A stretch of 64,000 nucleotides of DNA from Helicobacter labetoulli (GCF_003670275.1 NZ_QXJF01000001.1:77420-141419), one strand, 5' to 3'; positions 15,925-24,973 are shown, counted from the stretch's first letter. Notes: generated from the sequence alone by a model not told the origin. Made by a program: numbers and translations.

Positions 15925-17549
15925 ACATTATCCTTTGCAATATCTTTTTTAGAATTTAGATTTTGTATAGAATCTTTTTTATCCTGCAAAATAATATGAG
16001 AATCTCCACATATACCAACATTCCCTAGCACTTTGTTAATCGCATTAATCTCATTATGCAGCTCTAGTTTATCTTGTAGTCTAGATTCCAGAATCCCTTT
16101 TTCTATTCTTAAAATCTCTTGTGCGGTTTTGATACCACCCACACCTTGATACTCCCAAAGAAGTGCTTTCATCTCTCTAATATTTTCTTTGAGCTTGTCA
16201 TAACCCTCTTTATCCTGCAGTAAAGATTCTATAACGCTTGGCAGTCTATCAAACTCACTAGGCTCAATGCTTCTGCCTATCTTAGTTAGGGCATCTTTTA
16301 CCCAAGGTGTTTCATAAATATCTTCTAAGTCATAGCCTATGATATTAAAATCAAATGTAGGTGTTAGCACGGGCTTTTCAAACAAACATACAAAGTCAAA
16401 TATCACACCAGAGAAATCCCCCATCATCATATCTGCACGATATAGGGCATAGATATTATCCCTGTTATTATCCCATACGATATTCTTGCAATCTTTAGTT
16501 TGGACTTGCAGTGAATCTAGCAGTTCTTTTTCGGAATTATAGCTTTGTGGGTGAGGACGAATAATAAGATTAAAAGGAGAGTTTATAAAAGGCTCAATAA
16601 GCTTCATACCATATTTGCTAAGCAAAGCCTCTCTTCCCCAAGATGGTGCTAAAAGTATAGTGGTCTTTGTGTCTGTATTTGGAAAAAAGTGTATCTTTTT
16701 CTCATCATCAAGCTTTTTGTAGGCTTGCAATTTTTCTTGTAAAATATCAAGATAGGTGCAGCCAGTAATGACAACTTCTTTTGTTTTAAGATTTCTTACT
16801 CTTTCTACTTCGTGGATAAAATCTGTATGTATGATTGAGTTTGTGAAAACACTATCAAAGTAATCAAGTGCAAACACCTCATAAATATCTACATGTGGAA
16901 GTGAGTGGATAATATGACTATAATGCTTCACACCTTTGCTTCGCTTGATTTGCAATATATCAAGCTGTGGTGTGCTCATCATCACAATATCAGCCCTAAG
17001 GCTATTAAGACAAGAAATAGCTTTTGGACTATCGCTACTACCGATGTATTCAAATTGTGCGTTGGGATTGTAATTTTGTGTTGTGTTTTTGTTTGTATTG
17101 CTAGAATCTAGATTCTGTGTTGTTTGGTTTATGCTGTCTATAAAATCTGTGTTTTTAGTAGATTCTGTTTTCCGTGCAGAATCTTTTTTAGAATCTAATC
17201 CTTTTATGTATAGTTCAAAATCCTCTTTTGATGAAGTAAGATAGGTATAAGGATAAGAGATAGAATCTAGATAAGTTAATATAGGTTTAAAAACATTATG
17301 ATATTGCTTACCTTCACTATAAAAGACAAGTTTATGATTTTCTTGCTTTCCTTTCTTAAACTTTACCCCCCCCCCTTCAGCTGTCAGGGAAATAACTTTA
17401 TAAAAAATGCTTTTAAAGAAGAATATTGCTGAAGCAAAGAGGGCAATAGCTGATGAGAGCAATAAAGAACCGGTGCCTGGATCAAGATAGGCAAATGCTA
17501 TGCTAGGTGATAGGCATAGCAGAATGAATAGTGAGAGAATGGGTTTCAC
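15921..17549 (-). CDS. CDP-glycerol glycerophosphotransferase-like protein (TagB/TagF family), phase-variable
   Basis: 542 aa from the GTG at 17547-17549, which has AAGGAG upstream; a longer frame to 17588 has no ribosome site. The N-terminus is a signal or anchor helix followed by AYLDPGTGS, a second hydrophobic segment, then a C10-coded glycine run (AEGGGVKF). The C-terminal half has the TagB/TagF pattern: LLAPSWG, IRPHPQS and MMGDFSGVIFDF with the catalytic-type histidine and acidic residues. Relatives transfer glycerol phosphate or similar groups in teichoic-acid and capsule synthesis. A serine/asparagine-rich loop (about residues 118-160) is an insertion. It is the first gene of the cluster. 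In a Gram-negative it would act on a capsule- or LPS-type polymer; substrate unknown. Confidence 0.75.
   Translation of the reverse strand: MKPILSLFILLCLSPSIAFAYLDPGTGSLLLSSAIALFASAIFFFKSIFYKVISLTAEGGGVKFKKGKQENHKLVFYSEGKQYHNVFKPILTYLDSISYPYTYLTSSKEDFELYIKGLDSKKDSARKTESTKNTDFIDSINQTTQNLDSSNTNKNTTQNYNPNAQFEYIGSSDSPKAISCLNSLRADIVMMSTPQLDILQIKRSKGVKHYSHIIHSLPHVDIYEVFALDYFDSVFTNSIIHTDFIHEVERVRNLKTKEVVITGCTYLDILQEKLQAYKKLDDEKKIHFFPNTDTKTTILLAPSWGREALLSKYGMKLIEPFINSPFNLIIRPHPQSYNSEKELLDSLQVQTKDCKNIVWDNNRDNIYALYRADMMMGDFSGVIFDFVCLFEKPVLTPTFDFNIIGYDLEDIYETPWVKDALTKIGRSIEPSEFDRLPSVIESLLQDKEGYDKLKENIREMKALLWEYQGVGGIKTAQEILRIEKGILESRLQDKLELHNEINAINKVLGNVGICGDSHIILQDKKDSIQNLNSKKDIAKDNV
17366..17375. repeat. 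C10 tract inside glycerophosphotransferase-like gene
   Basis: Codes the glycine run near the N-terminus (about residue 60). In frame at present. Slippage would truncate the protein before its catalytic domain and may have polar effects on the coupled YidC-like gene. Confidence 0.85.
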
Positions 17550-17622
17550 GCGAATTATCTCCTTGTAAAAAAAATTAAAAAATAGCAAAACTCAAAATAC
17601 TTAGAAGATTTTAGAATCTTAA

Positions 17623-17640
17623 ACCTCAAAATGACAAAGT
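17623..17640. repeat. Fragment of TTGTCAT inverted-repeat element
   Basis: On the minus strand TTTGTCATTTTGAGG matches the end of the repeat elements at 10578 and 11498. It lies in the leader of the glycerophosphotransferase-like gene. The same gap has a short direct repeat, CTCAAAATACTTAGAA, at about 17591 and 17689. Confidence 0.55.
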
Positions 17641-17716
17641 CCCAAAACCTTGAAAGCTTAAAAAAACAAAAAGGACTCGGATTCTAAACTCAAAATACTT
17701 AGAAAAGCATAAAATG

Positions 17717-17728
17717 CCCCCCCCCCCC
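17717..17728. repeat. C12 tract between divergent genes
   Basis: The longest C run of the window. It lies in the 265-base gap between the glycerophosphotransferase-like gene and the divergent DUF4149 gene, just upstream of where a -35 would lie for the latter. No convincing frame crosses it, so an effect on promoter spacing is possible. Confidence 0.8.
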
Positions 17729-17753
17729 GCAATGTAACAAATTTACCAAAAAC

Positions 17754-17759
17754 TATAAT
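17754..17759 (+). promoter_or_regulatory. -10 box for DUF4149 gene
   Basis: TATAAT on the plus strand, 55 bases upstream of the ATG, preceded by the C12 tract about 25 bases away. Confidence 0.5.
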
Positions 17760-17784
17760 TTTTAGATTTAGATTCTTCATTTAT

Positions 17785-17803
17785 AATAATGAAAATCATT
17801 AAA
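17785..17803 (+). promoter_or_regulatory. Fur-box-like operator
   Basis: AATAATGAAAATCATTAAA matches 15 of 19 positions of the classical Fur consensus GATAATGATAATCATTATC and also fits the AATAAT/ATTATT half-site style of Helicobacter. It sits between the -10 and the ribosome site (AAAGGAG) of the DUF4149 gene, suggesting iron-dependent repression. Confidence 0.5.
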
Positions 17804-17814
17804 GGAGAATAAAA

Positions 17815-18321
17815 ATGAATCTTTACAAAACTTTTCGTATTCTTGATTCTGTGTATGGGCTAATGCTCGGCATTGGCTTTGGATGCATTATTGCCTGTGC
17901 GTTTGCAGCAGCGACCATCTTTGGTGCTTCAAGCTTCTTGCCACAGCTTTCAATCGGCGATAGCGGCTTACTTATGGGCAAAATCTTTGAAAAATGCAAT
18001 GTGTATTTTAATATCCTTGCTCTTGTTATTATCACTTATGAGCTTGCCACATTCTTTACAGCTAGGCTTTTTTCTAACAGCACACAGCGTCAATTATGGC
18101 TTATGCTCGGCGGGATAAATGTCATTCTTATCTTTCTTTTTACACTTTATTACACGCCCTATATAATGGAATCTCAAGCTCTAGGGAGCTTTGGCACGGC
18201 TGAATTTGATTCTATGCATAAGCAAAGTGAAATGGTTTTTAAGATTTTACTTTTCACACTTTCTTCAAGTGCAATATGGAGAGGGATTATCGGCTCTAAG
18301 CCTTTTAATACCCATAAATAA
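17815..18321 (+). CDS. DUF4149 integral membrane protein
   Basis: 168 aa with four predicted membrane helices; the first (SVYGLMLGIGFGCIIACAFAAATIF) and the third region are typical of DUF4149/TMEM205-like proteins. Function is unknown. It stands alone, divergent from the surface-polymer cluster and convergent with flgE, with a shared hairpin terminator. A Fur-like site precedes its ribosome site. An acidic helix cap and a cysteine-rich first helix are the only other features seen. Confidence 0.7.
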   Translation: MNLYKTFRILDSVYGLMLGIGFGCIIACAFAAATIFGASSFLPQLSIGDSGLLMGKIFEKCNVYFNILALVIITYELATFFTARLFSNSTQRQLWLMLGGINVILIFLFTLYYTPYIMESQALGSFGTAEFDSMHKQSEMVFKILLFTLSSSAIWRGIIGSKPFNTHK

Positions 18322-18325
18322 AGGC

Positions 18326-18354
18326 TAGATTCTATGCTTTAAACATAGAATCTA
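18326..18354. terminator. Bidirectional hairpin between DUF4149 gene and flgE
   Basis: TAGATTCTATG (18326-18336) and CATAGAATCTA (18344-18354) pair perfectly around CTTTAAA. The arms contain the over-represented AGATTCT/AGAATCT word as an inverted pair. It lies 5 bases after the DUF4149 stop and 6 bases before the flgE stop. Confidence 0.7.
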
Positions 18355-18360
18355 TGAAAA

Positions 18361-20517
18361 TTATTGTTTAAGATTTAAAAGCGTATTTAGAATCTGGTCT
18401 GAAGTTGTAACCGCCTTTGAGTTGGCTTGGAAGCCTCTTTGCACGACAATGAGTTGCGTTAAACTTCGGCTCAAATCCACATTACTCATCTCTAGCTTAC
18501 TTCCGCTAACACCGCCTCTACGCCCTGTGTTTGCCGCACCAATCATCGGCTCACCGCTATTCCCTGTTTGTGAGAATACATTCCCACCTTCAGCTTGCAA
18601 ACCGGTATTGTTTGCAAAGTTTGCCAACGCTACTTGAGCTAGGGCAATTGAGCGTCCATTACTAAACGCCCCAAGCAACGAGCCATTTGAGTCAAAGCGA
18701 ATATCCATCAAATCCCCAGCTTGATAGCCATTTTGATTAATCGCATAAGTTTCAGAGATTTTATCCACACTTGTTAAGCCCCCAAAACTCTCATTCGCAC
18801 CAAATTTAAGCTCAAGTCTTTGAGGACCTTTACTTCCATTTTTTGGGTCAAATTGTAATACCGGCGGATTCATACCAGAGAGTGAGCCATCGCTATTAAA
18901 TGTCGCCCTCCCACCCTCAAAGACATTAGGCTTAGTTGCCGAACCACCGACAAATTGTGCAGGTTCAGGCACCACAGCCCTAAAGCTCCACACTGCATCG
19001 CCTGTCTTCCAAAACTCAAAGCGGATATTATGCTTACTCCCCAAACTATCTACAATATCCACACTTGTGGCGTGTGTAGCCTTATTAATCTTGCCTGTAT
19101 TGACAGCCGCACCACCCTCAATAAGTGAAGCGGTATTTAATGCCTTAAATGTTTCTTTGAAAAGGACATTGTTTGTTACATTGTCTGAAAAGTGGCTTGT
19201 TACATAAAGGCTTAGGTTGCGTTGCTCATCATCAGCATCATCACCATTTGTGATCTCAAACATACCCCAACGATTCAGCGTTACAGCCACTGAAGCGGTG
19301 CTTTCTTGGTAAGTTTTCTCTGGATTTTTAATCATATTTGCATCATATTGAATAAGCGCTCTTAAATCCTCTGTTGTCCTAAACTGCCCTGTTGTAGAAT
19401 CTGCATCTTCGGATTTTGTATAGCGGTATCTAAAGGCAGTAATATCCTCTTCACCCTTCACAAAGTTTTGGAATACACCCGTGCCATCAGCAGTAATGCG
19501 GACATTTTTGACCTTCTCTCCGCCGTCCATTTGATTGCGATTTTCAATCCTTAGCTGCCCCGCATCCACATAGGCATTTACACCCGTTTTGTCCCTTATT
19601 GAATTAATCGCATTCTGTGCTGCTACAATGGAGCTAACACCCGTTATCGCAGAATTGTTAGAAAAGCTTACTTTCTCGCCATTAATACCTATTGTGCTAA
19701 CTTCATCGGTTGCCACAGTATCGTGCTTAATCACCGCTGTTTTATAGCTCATCCAAATGCCTTGATTTTCATTTAACGCAAACGCATCGCCATCATCATT
19801 AAACAACACACCCATATCTTCACCCACTTGCATAAGCACACCACGAGAATCATACACTGGCGAAATCCCATCAGCAGCAGTTCTTGCTGTAGAATCTAGT
19901 GCCGCTATCTCTTGCATTTGGTTAATATGTCGCCCTGCGTTAAGATTAGCTCTCAAAGTGATAGTTTTTGTCGCGCGTGCTGGCATAACCATACCCGGAT
20001 CAATTTGAATATTCCTCACCGGTCCTGTATTATCCACTCTAAAAAAGTCAAAATCACTCATTGTACCAGATTCAGCAGATTCAAGCGGAGGACGCACCCA
20101 GCCTTGCACCACATAGCCACCTGTTGTTACAAGATTCCCATTTGCATCAAAGAGAAACTCTCCATTACGCGTATAATTGTGCGTTGTCCCGCGGTCTGGC
20201 GAGATGATGAAAAATCCATCGCCCTCAATGGCAATATCAGTTTTCACATCGGTATTTTGCGTATTCCCTTGTGAAAAAACCTTTGTCGTTGCATCAATCC
20301 CAACACCCAGACCGATTGAGAAGTCATTCTGCCCTCCTAGCCCGTTTTTGTAAGGTGAAGTAGCAATAAGTTTGATTTGGGATAGCATATCCACAAACGA
20401 TGCCCTTGAGTATTTGAAACCAACCGTATTAACATTGGCAATATTGTTACTCTCCACATCAAGTGCGATTTGATGTGCTTGCATACCGCTAACGCCTGAC
20501 CATAAAGACCTTAACAT
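18361..20517 (-). CDS. flgE: Flagellar hook protein FlgE
   Basis: 718 aa, the same length as H. pylori FlgE. It polymerises into the flagellar hook. The N-terminus MLRSLWSGVSGMQAHQIALD and NNIANVNTVGFKYSRASF is the flagellar rod/hook signature; a large variable middle domain follows, and the C-terminus GGVSGSKL, NVDLSRSLTQLIVVQRGFQA, ILNTLLNLKQ is the coiled-coil tail. A GG-N10-GC sigma-54 promoter lies 46-63 bases upstream. The last 60 codons have a decayed partial copy at 1402-1590. Confidence 0.97.
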   Translation of the reverse strand: MLRSLWSGVSGMQAHQIALDVESNNIANVNTVGFKYSRASFVDMLSQIKLIATSPYKNGLGGQNDFSIGLGVGIDATTKVFSQGNTQNTDVKTDIAIEGDGFFIISPDRGTTHNYTRNGEFLFDANGNLVTTGGYVVQGWVRPPLESAESGTMSDFDFFRVDNTGPVRNIQIDPGMVMPARATKTITLRANLNAGRHINQMQEIAALDSTARTAADGISPVYDSRGVLMQVGEDMGVLFNDDGDAFALNENQGIWMSYKTAVIKHDTVATDEVSTIGINGEKVSFSNNSAITGVSSIVAAQNAINSIRDKTGVNAYVDAGQLRIENRNQMDGGEKVKNVRITADGTGVFQNFVKGEEDITAFRYRYTKSEDADSTTGQFRTTEDLRALIQYDANMIKNPEKTYQESTASVAVTLNRWGMFEITNGDDADDEQRNLSLYVTSHFSDNVTNNVLFKETFKALNTASLIEGGAAVNTGKINKATHATSVDIVDSLGSKHNIRFEFWKTGDAVWSFRAVVPEPAQFVGGSATKPNVFEGGRATFNSDGSLSGMNPPVLQFDPKNGSKGPQRLELKFGANESFGGLTSVDKISETYAINQNGYQAGDLMDIRFDSNGSLLGAFSNGRSIALAQVALANFANNTGLQAEGGNVFSQTGNSGEPMIGAANTGRRGGVSGSKLEMSNVDLSRSLTQLIVVQRGFQANSKAVTTSDQILNTLLNLKQ

Positions 20518-20562
20518 ATTGTATCCTTTCCATTAAAATCTGCAATATTCACACAAAACTAC

Positions 20563-20580
20563 AAGCAATAGATATTCCAA
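20563..20580 (-). promoter_or_regulatory. Sigma-54 promoter of flgE
   Basis: On the minus strand TTGGAATATCTATTGCTT: GG, ten bases, GC, with the TTGCTT form of the -12 element. Hook genes of Helicobacter are known members of the RpoN regulon. Confidence 0.8.
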
Positions 20581-20690
20581 AAATATAAAACTTCAAAAAA
20601 AATTGCAATATTTTAAAACGCACATCAAAAGGGATTATTTATCTTATGATAAGATTTTGAATCTTTAATTAAGATTCTAGGGAGCTTAAG

Positions 20691-21131
20691 ATGAGGCAAG
20701 ATTCTATATTTTTAGCACAAAGTGATACTACAGCAGGATTATTAAGCAAGAATCCCAAGATTCTAAACCTTTGCAAATCACGCCCAGAATCTCAACCATT
20801 ACTCATAGAATCTTCTCATTTGTCGGGGCTAAAAAAACTTGTGCGTGTGCCAAACAAGCATAAAAATACTATCCGCAAAGCTAAAAATAGCACCTTTATC
20901 TATCCTAATGGCAAGGCAGTGCGAGTGGTGAAAGATGAGCTTCACTCACGCTTTTTGTTAGATTTTCAAATGCTTTATTCCACTTCAGCCAACCCAACAG
21001 GGAAGAGTTTTAGCAAACAATGGGCTTATGAAGTGTGCGATGTGATTGTGTGTGATAGGCGAGGATTTAAAGAATCTAGCCCATCAAAAATGTATAAAAT
21101 CAATCGTTGCAAAATCCAAAGGAGGCGGTAA
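20691..21131 (+). CDS. Short Sua5/YciO/YrdC-family protein
   Basis: 146 aa. The family core is visible: IFLAQSDTTAGLLS at the start and LYSTSANPTGKSF near residue 105, the region that in TsaC/Sua5 holds threonine/ATP contacts. Full TsaC is about 190-200 aa, so this is a reduced version of a type seen in Helicobacter. It may contribute to threonylcarbamoyl adenosine synthesis or be a specialised RNA-binding relative. Its stop is directly followed by the start of the S4-domain gene, so both form an operon. Confidence 0.65.
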   Translation: MRQDSIFLAQSDTTAGLLSKNPKILNLCKSRPESQPLLIESSHLSGLKKLVRVPNKHKNTIRKAKNSTFIYPNGKAVRVVKDELHSRFLLDFQMLYSTSANPTGKSFSKQWAYEVCDVIVCDRRGFKESSPSKMYKINRCKIQRRR

Positions 21132-21395
21132 ATGCGTGTAGATAAGTTTTTGAGTAGTGTAAATATCCTTAAGCGGCGGAGTATTGCCCAAGATATGTGC
21201 GATAATGGTGTGGTAAAGATTAATGGTAATGTCGCAAAAAGTAGCAAGGAAGTGCGTGTGGGTGATAGAATCTCGCTTCATTACTTAGAATACACAAAGC
21301 ACTATGAAGTCCTAGCCCTCCCCACAACAAAAACAATTCCCAAAAGCAAAAGTAGCGAGTATTTTAAGGAGATGTTTTTAAATCCTAGCTCCTAA
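21132..21395 (+). CDS. S4-domain RNA-binding protein (RqcP/Hsp15-like)
   Basis: 87 aa. It has a complete S4 fold: MRVDKFLSSVNILKRRSIAQ, a GVVKINGNVAKSSKEV turn and VRVGDRISL. Small stand-alone S4 proteins of this type bind 23S or tRNA on 50S subunits and help stalled-ribosome rescue. It starts at the base after the upstream stop, with AAAGGAGG placed inside that gene. Confidence 0.85.
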   Translation: MRVDKFLSSVNILKRRSIAQDMCDNGVVKINGNVAKSSKEVRVGDRISLHYLEYTKHYEVLALPTTKTIPKSKSSEYFKEMFLNPSS

Positions 21396-21455
21396 CTTCC
21401 CTTAAATTCTAAACATTTCTAAATCCTCCTAACAATAATCAATACAATCTCTCTC

Positions 21456-23545
21456 CTACTTAAATGTGCCGTTTTTGACTTCTTCTGTAATATCTTGCCA
21501 ATTTGACAAATCAAAAATGCTATTTCTAACCTTGTAGCTCAATAAAATATCATACATATTGCTAAGCATTCTGCCCGTTCCACCATCAACAAACGAAAAA
21601 ATTAGCTCTCTATTTTTGATTGGTTTTTTCAATACACTTGGTCCAATATGAGGGCATACAGACCCTATCTCATCACAAGCAAACGCCATTGCATCGCTAT
21701 TGCTGACAAAAATATCTCGGTTTATTTTCAATTTTCCCCTTGCATTAAATTCCTTCACAAGAATAAGAACATGAGAATTTCTAAGTTCCTTCCTCGGAAA
21801 ATCAATAAGCGGAGCACCAACTCCACCATTGCCGTGATCACTTATGATAATAATCTTTGTATTATCATATATCCCCTGTTTTTTAAACCAATCCAACCAC
21901 TGTGTAAGTTTCCGAATATAACACAAATGATTAGAATATGCCAATCCATCTTGATCATTTAACACTTTTAGGCGATACTCTGAGTGCGAATTAATAGGCA
22001 TACAATTATTTTTAATATCGAGCAAATATGGAAAATGTTCGCTTGCTTCAAGCAAATACTTAAAAGTTTGTTTTTTTGCGTCAAGATTTGACAATTCAGC
22101 AAAAGTTGCAAGTGTCGAAACATTGCTAATAGCACTTTCATAATGATTATTTAAAAGTGAATGAGAAAAAAACCAGCCTCCACCTTGATATATCCTAGTT
22201 CTCAAAATATATGGAGTAGCCCTAAAAAGTCCAATAGAGAATAATTCACCAATAGGCAAAGATTCTTCCAAACCAATATTTTGTATCTTGTAAATATCTC
22301 TGTAAAATGTATTCCATGATTTATAAGCTTCAGACGGAATAAGAAAAACTTGCTTGCTCAATTTTTTAGCAAGCAATTCTTCATCCGTTAAGTGCACTGT
22401 CCCTATTGTTACCTCATAATTCTCTCTCGCAAAAGTGTTGGCAACTCCAGCGACTGCGTTTGCGGTCTCCTCAGATAAATTATATTTTAATTTTCGTTCA
22501 TTAATCGCTATTGGATGATAGTGTGCACCTCCACTTATAGATGGAGATGAACCAAATGTAATATTCGAAGCTGAAAGTGAATTTTCATAATATGTAAAGC
22601 CATCAAAAATATCAAAAAGCTCTGGCTGATCCTTAAGTGCTTGAGTGAAGTTATCTGCCTGCACCATATCTGAAAATAGCACGAGGATATTCTTTTTTTT
22701 TGAAAAACTTAAATATGGAGCAATATATTTAGGTGCTTTAAATACATCTTCAGAACTACGCATCTGTATAATCTTATCCTGTTTAGCTATATCTGTTTGT
22801 GTAGATGCAATCTTATGTACTTGAGAAACAATATCACCAACACTGACAAGAGTGGATATTACAAATATAGCAAGCAAAAATAATAAAACAAACAAAGCAA
22901 ATAGTCCTATCTTCCTAATAAATAAAACGAAACACAATATGCAGAGAAACAAAATATATAACATATCAAAATACTTGGCATATATATGTGAAATCCCAGC
23001 CCCACCATCACGAAATAACAAGCCATCAAGCTGAGCGTAAGGTAAACCTGTAAAAATATTTCCTGTAAAAATGAAAGTATAGCTAAAGCATACCAATGCC
23101 AACACACTTACACCATAAGCTCCAAGTTTTAACAACCTTGTCTTATAAAAGAAGCTTGTAAGATAGATAAATCCAAATGAAGAAAGAATAAAAAAGCCAA
23201 ACAATGCACCAAGCGTTTGATAAGTTTGGCTTATATCAAATTGAGATACATCACTGCTATATACTGCATAAGGACTAAATACACATATCATAAAGCAGAT
23301 ATTAAGTATGGCTAGAATGCTAATATTACGATAGGTTGTATAGGTTTTAGAATCTAGGGCAGTATGCGGGGTGAATATGCTGAAAAAAAGTTGCTTAAAC
23401 TCAAATTTTTTGAATTGTGTCCTAGTTTGTACTGGGAATATATCTTTATCAAAGAGATTATTTTGCTGTATGTTAGCTACACTTAAATCTTCTTCTACAC
23501 TGAGATTACCCCCCCCCCCTGCTGTTTAATATGTGTCTTTTCCAC
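21456..23545 (-). CDS. Sulfatase-fold membrane transferase (LtaS/EptA-like), apparently phase-OFF
   Basis: The long frame from the ATG at 23291 is 611 aa: about four or five membrane helices, then NILVLFSDMVQADNF, a SASNITFGSSPS nucleophile-type region and IIISDHGNGG near the end. It is a paralogue of the broken gene at 13420-15157 (both read MICV.SPYA at the same place). The frame stays open upstream to 23525 but has no start there. A GTG at 23543-23545 with AAGGAG six bases ahead opens another frame (EKTHIKQQ) that enters a run of 11 G. With 11 G it ends at a TAG; with 12 or 9 G it joins the long frame and gives about 696 aa. The gene follows dapF by 11 bases and probably shares the speE-coaE-dapF transcript. 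It may attach a phosphonate or phosphate group to surface polymers; substrate unknown. Confidence 0.75.
23509..23519. repeat. C11 tract at the start of the sulfatase-fold gene (switch, OFF)
   Basis: Eleven C on the plus strand, beginning eight full codons after the GTG start; the ninth codon, CAG, uses the first G of the run. Reading both frames base by base shows that 11 is out of phase and that 12 or 9 would be in phase. Confidence 0.85.
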
Positions 23546-23556
23546 TTATCTCTCCT

Positions 23557-24354
23557 TTATACAAAATCAAGCCACTCACAAATGGCGATGCGTTGGACTT
23601 TGCCCTTAAATAAAATATGCTGATTTTCTGTCATTTGCAGCTCTAAAGTCTCATTGCTCGGTGGGATAAACAAAGCCTTTTTCTCGCAAAACCCCAACCT
23701 TAAAGCCATAGCAAACACCGCAGCTGCACCTGTCCCACACGCTTGAGTAATATCCTCCACACCACGCTCATAAGTCATATAAAAAATCCTATCATTTCCA
23801 ACATAGGCAAGATTCACATTTGCATTATACTTCTCTCGTAAATCTTTCAAAAGCCTATCTTTTGTGTATGTTAGCATTTTTTTATCGCTAACAAACCCTA
23901 CAAGATGTGTCACCCCTGTATCAAGCAACGCCCAAGTGCTAACACTATAAGGATTAGATTCTATCACGCATTCTTCCATTATTGTATAAGCACCCAAATC
24001 ACTCTGCACCAAGCTTGTATCACTCTCATCTATTTCAACCCCTATGATTCCAACTTGAGTTAAAAAACTATGCTTTCTAGGAGCTATGCCCTCTGCAAAC
24101 GCATAATGTCCTATGCTTCTACTCGCATTGCCACACATTCTAGCCTTTGAGCCATCAGCATTGTAAAATTCCCACTCATACGCATAATCTTTGCAATCCT
24201 GCCCCAAAAGAAGCACAACCATACCATCAGCACCAATGCCATTATGTCGCTCACATACACGCTTTGCAAGACTAGAGCGACTCCCATCATCACGCTCAAA
24301 ACTTTGAAAAATCAAAAAATCATTGCCACTGCTACTATATTTGACAAAACGCAT
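23557..24354 (-). CDS. dapF: Diaminopimelate epimerase
   Basis: 265 aa. It converts LL- to meso-diaminopimelate for peptidoglycan and lysine. The two catalytic cysteines are in place: RMCGNASRS (about residue 73) and TQACGTGAAAVFA (about 203). The N-terminal FVKYSSSGNDFLIF and HNGIGADGMV are also typical. It starts one base past the coaE stop region and is followed by the sulfatase-fold gene. Confidence 0.96.
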   Translation of the reverse strand: MRFVKYSSSGNDFLIFQSFERDDGSRSSLAKRVCERHNGIGADGMVVLLLGQDCKDYAYEWEFYNADGSKARMCGNASRSIGHYAFAEGIAPRKHSFLTQVGIIGVEIDESDTSLVQSDLGAYTIMEECVIESNPYSVSTWALLDTGVTHLVGFVSDKKMLTYTKDRLLKDLREKYNANVNLAYVGNDRIFYMTYERGVEDITQACGTGAAAVFAMALRLGFCEKKALFIPPSNETLELQMTENQHILFKGKVQRIAICEWLDFV

Positions 24355-24355
24355 A

Positions 24356-24964
24356 TCAACGCCTATATGAAGGAAGGGATTGCAAATAAGATTCTAGCCG
24401 TTGTTGTAACGAGCGTAAATCCCCATCATTACCTATAATATCATCTGCCAAGCGACATTTTTCTTCAATGGGCATCTGTGCATCAAGTCGTGCTGTAGTT
24501 TCATTAAGACTTAGATTATCACGCTTTATGATTCTAGCAATTGCCTTGTCTTTTGGCGTATAAACCACAAGAGAGCGTACCACAGGATAAGCCTCCTTGC
24601 CACCAACTTCAAAAAACAACGGAATATCTAAAAAATACCACACTCCCTTTTCTTCAAGCCGCCACGCTTGAGCTAGAATCTCAGCTTGAATGGATGAATG
24701 CAAAATATTTTGAAGTTTCTCTCGCTCTTTACTTGAGCTAAAAACAATTTTGCCCAACTTCTTGCGATTAATCTTTCCATTCTCCTCCACAATAGAATCC
24801 CCAAAAGCTTCAATCACTTCAGCCGCATTTTCATCAAGCATTTTATGAGCTATGCTATCCGCACATATACTTTCATATCCATACAATGAGAGAAAGCTTA
24901 CAAGTGTGCTTTTTCCACTTCCAATAGAGCCTGTCAATGCAATAGCATAACGCAATTCCCCCAT
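24356..24964 (-). CDS. coaE: Dephospho-CoA kinase
   Basis: 202 aa. Last step of coenzyme A synthesis. P-loop GSIGSGKSTL at residues 12-21, then CADSIAHKML and a DIPLFFE lid-region acid. Ends close to dapF (1-base gap) and starts 9 bases after speE. The speE-coaE order is the same as in H. pylori. Confidence 0.95.
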   Translation of the reverse strand: MGELRYAIALTGSIGSGKSTLVSFLSLYGYESICADSIAHKMLDENAAEVIEAFGDSIVEENGKINRKKLGKIVFSSSKEREKLQNILHSSIQAEILAQAWRLEEKGVWYFLDIPLFFEVGGKEAYPVVRSLVVYTPKDKAIARIIKRDNLSLNETTARLDAQMPIEEKCRLADDIIGNDGDLRSLQQRLESYLQSLPSYRR

Positions 24965-24973
24965 CTTTACTCC

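Noticed and set aside
6831-17549. Complete teichoic acid synthesis
   Set aside because: Only one TagB/F-like protein and a TagD-like domain are present; no tagA, tagO or export genes are seen.
20691-21131. Full-length TsaC threonylcarbamoyl-AMP synthase
   Set aside because: At 146 aa it lacks part of the fold; it is called a short family member only.
22693-22701. T9 run inside the sulfatase-fold gene as another switch
   Set aside because: It encodes a lysine run in frame; A/T runs of this length are common in this AT-rich DNA and give no special evidence.
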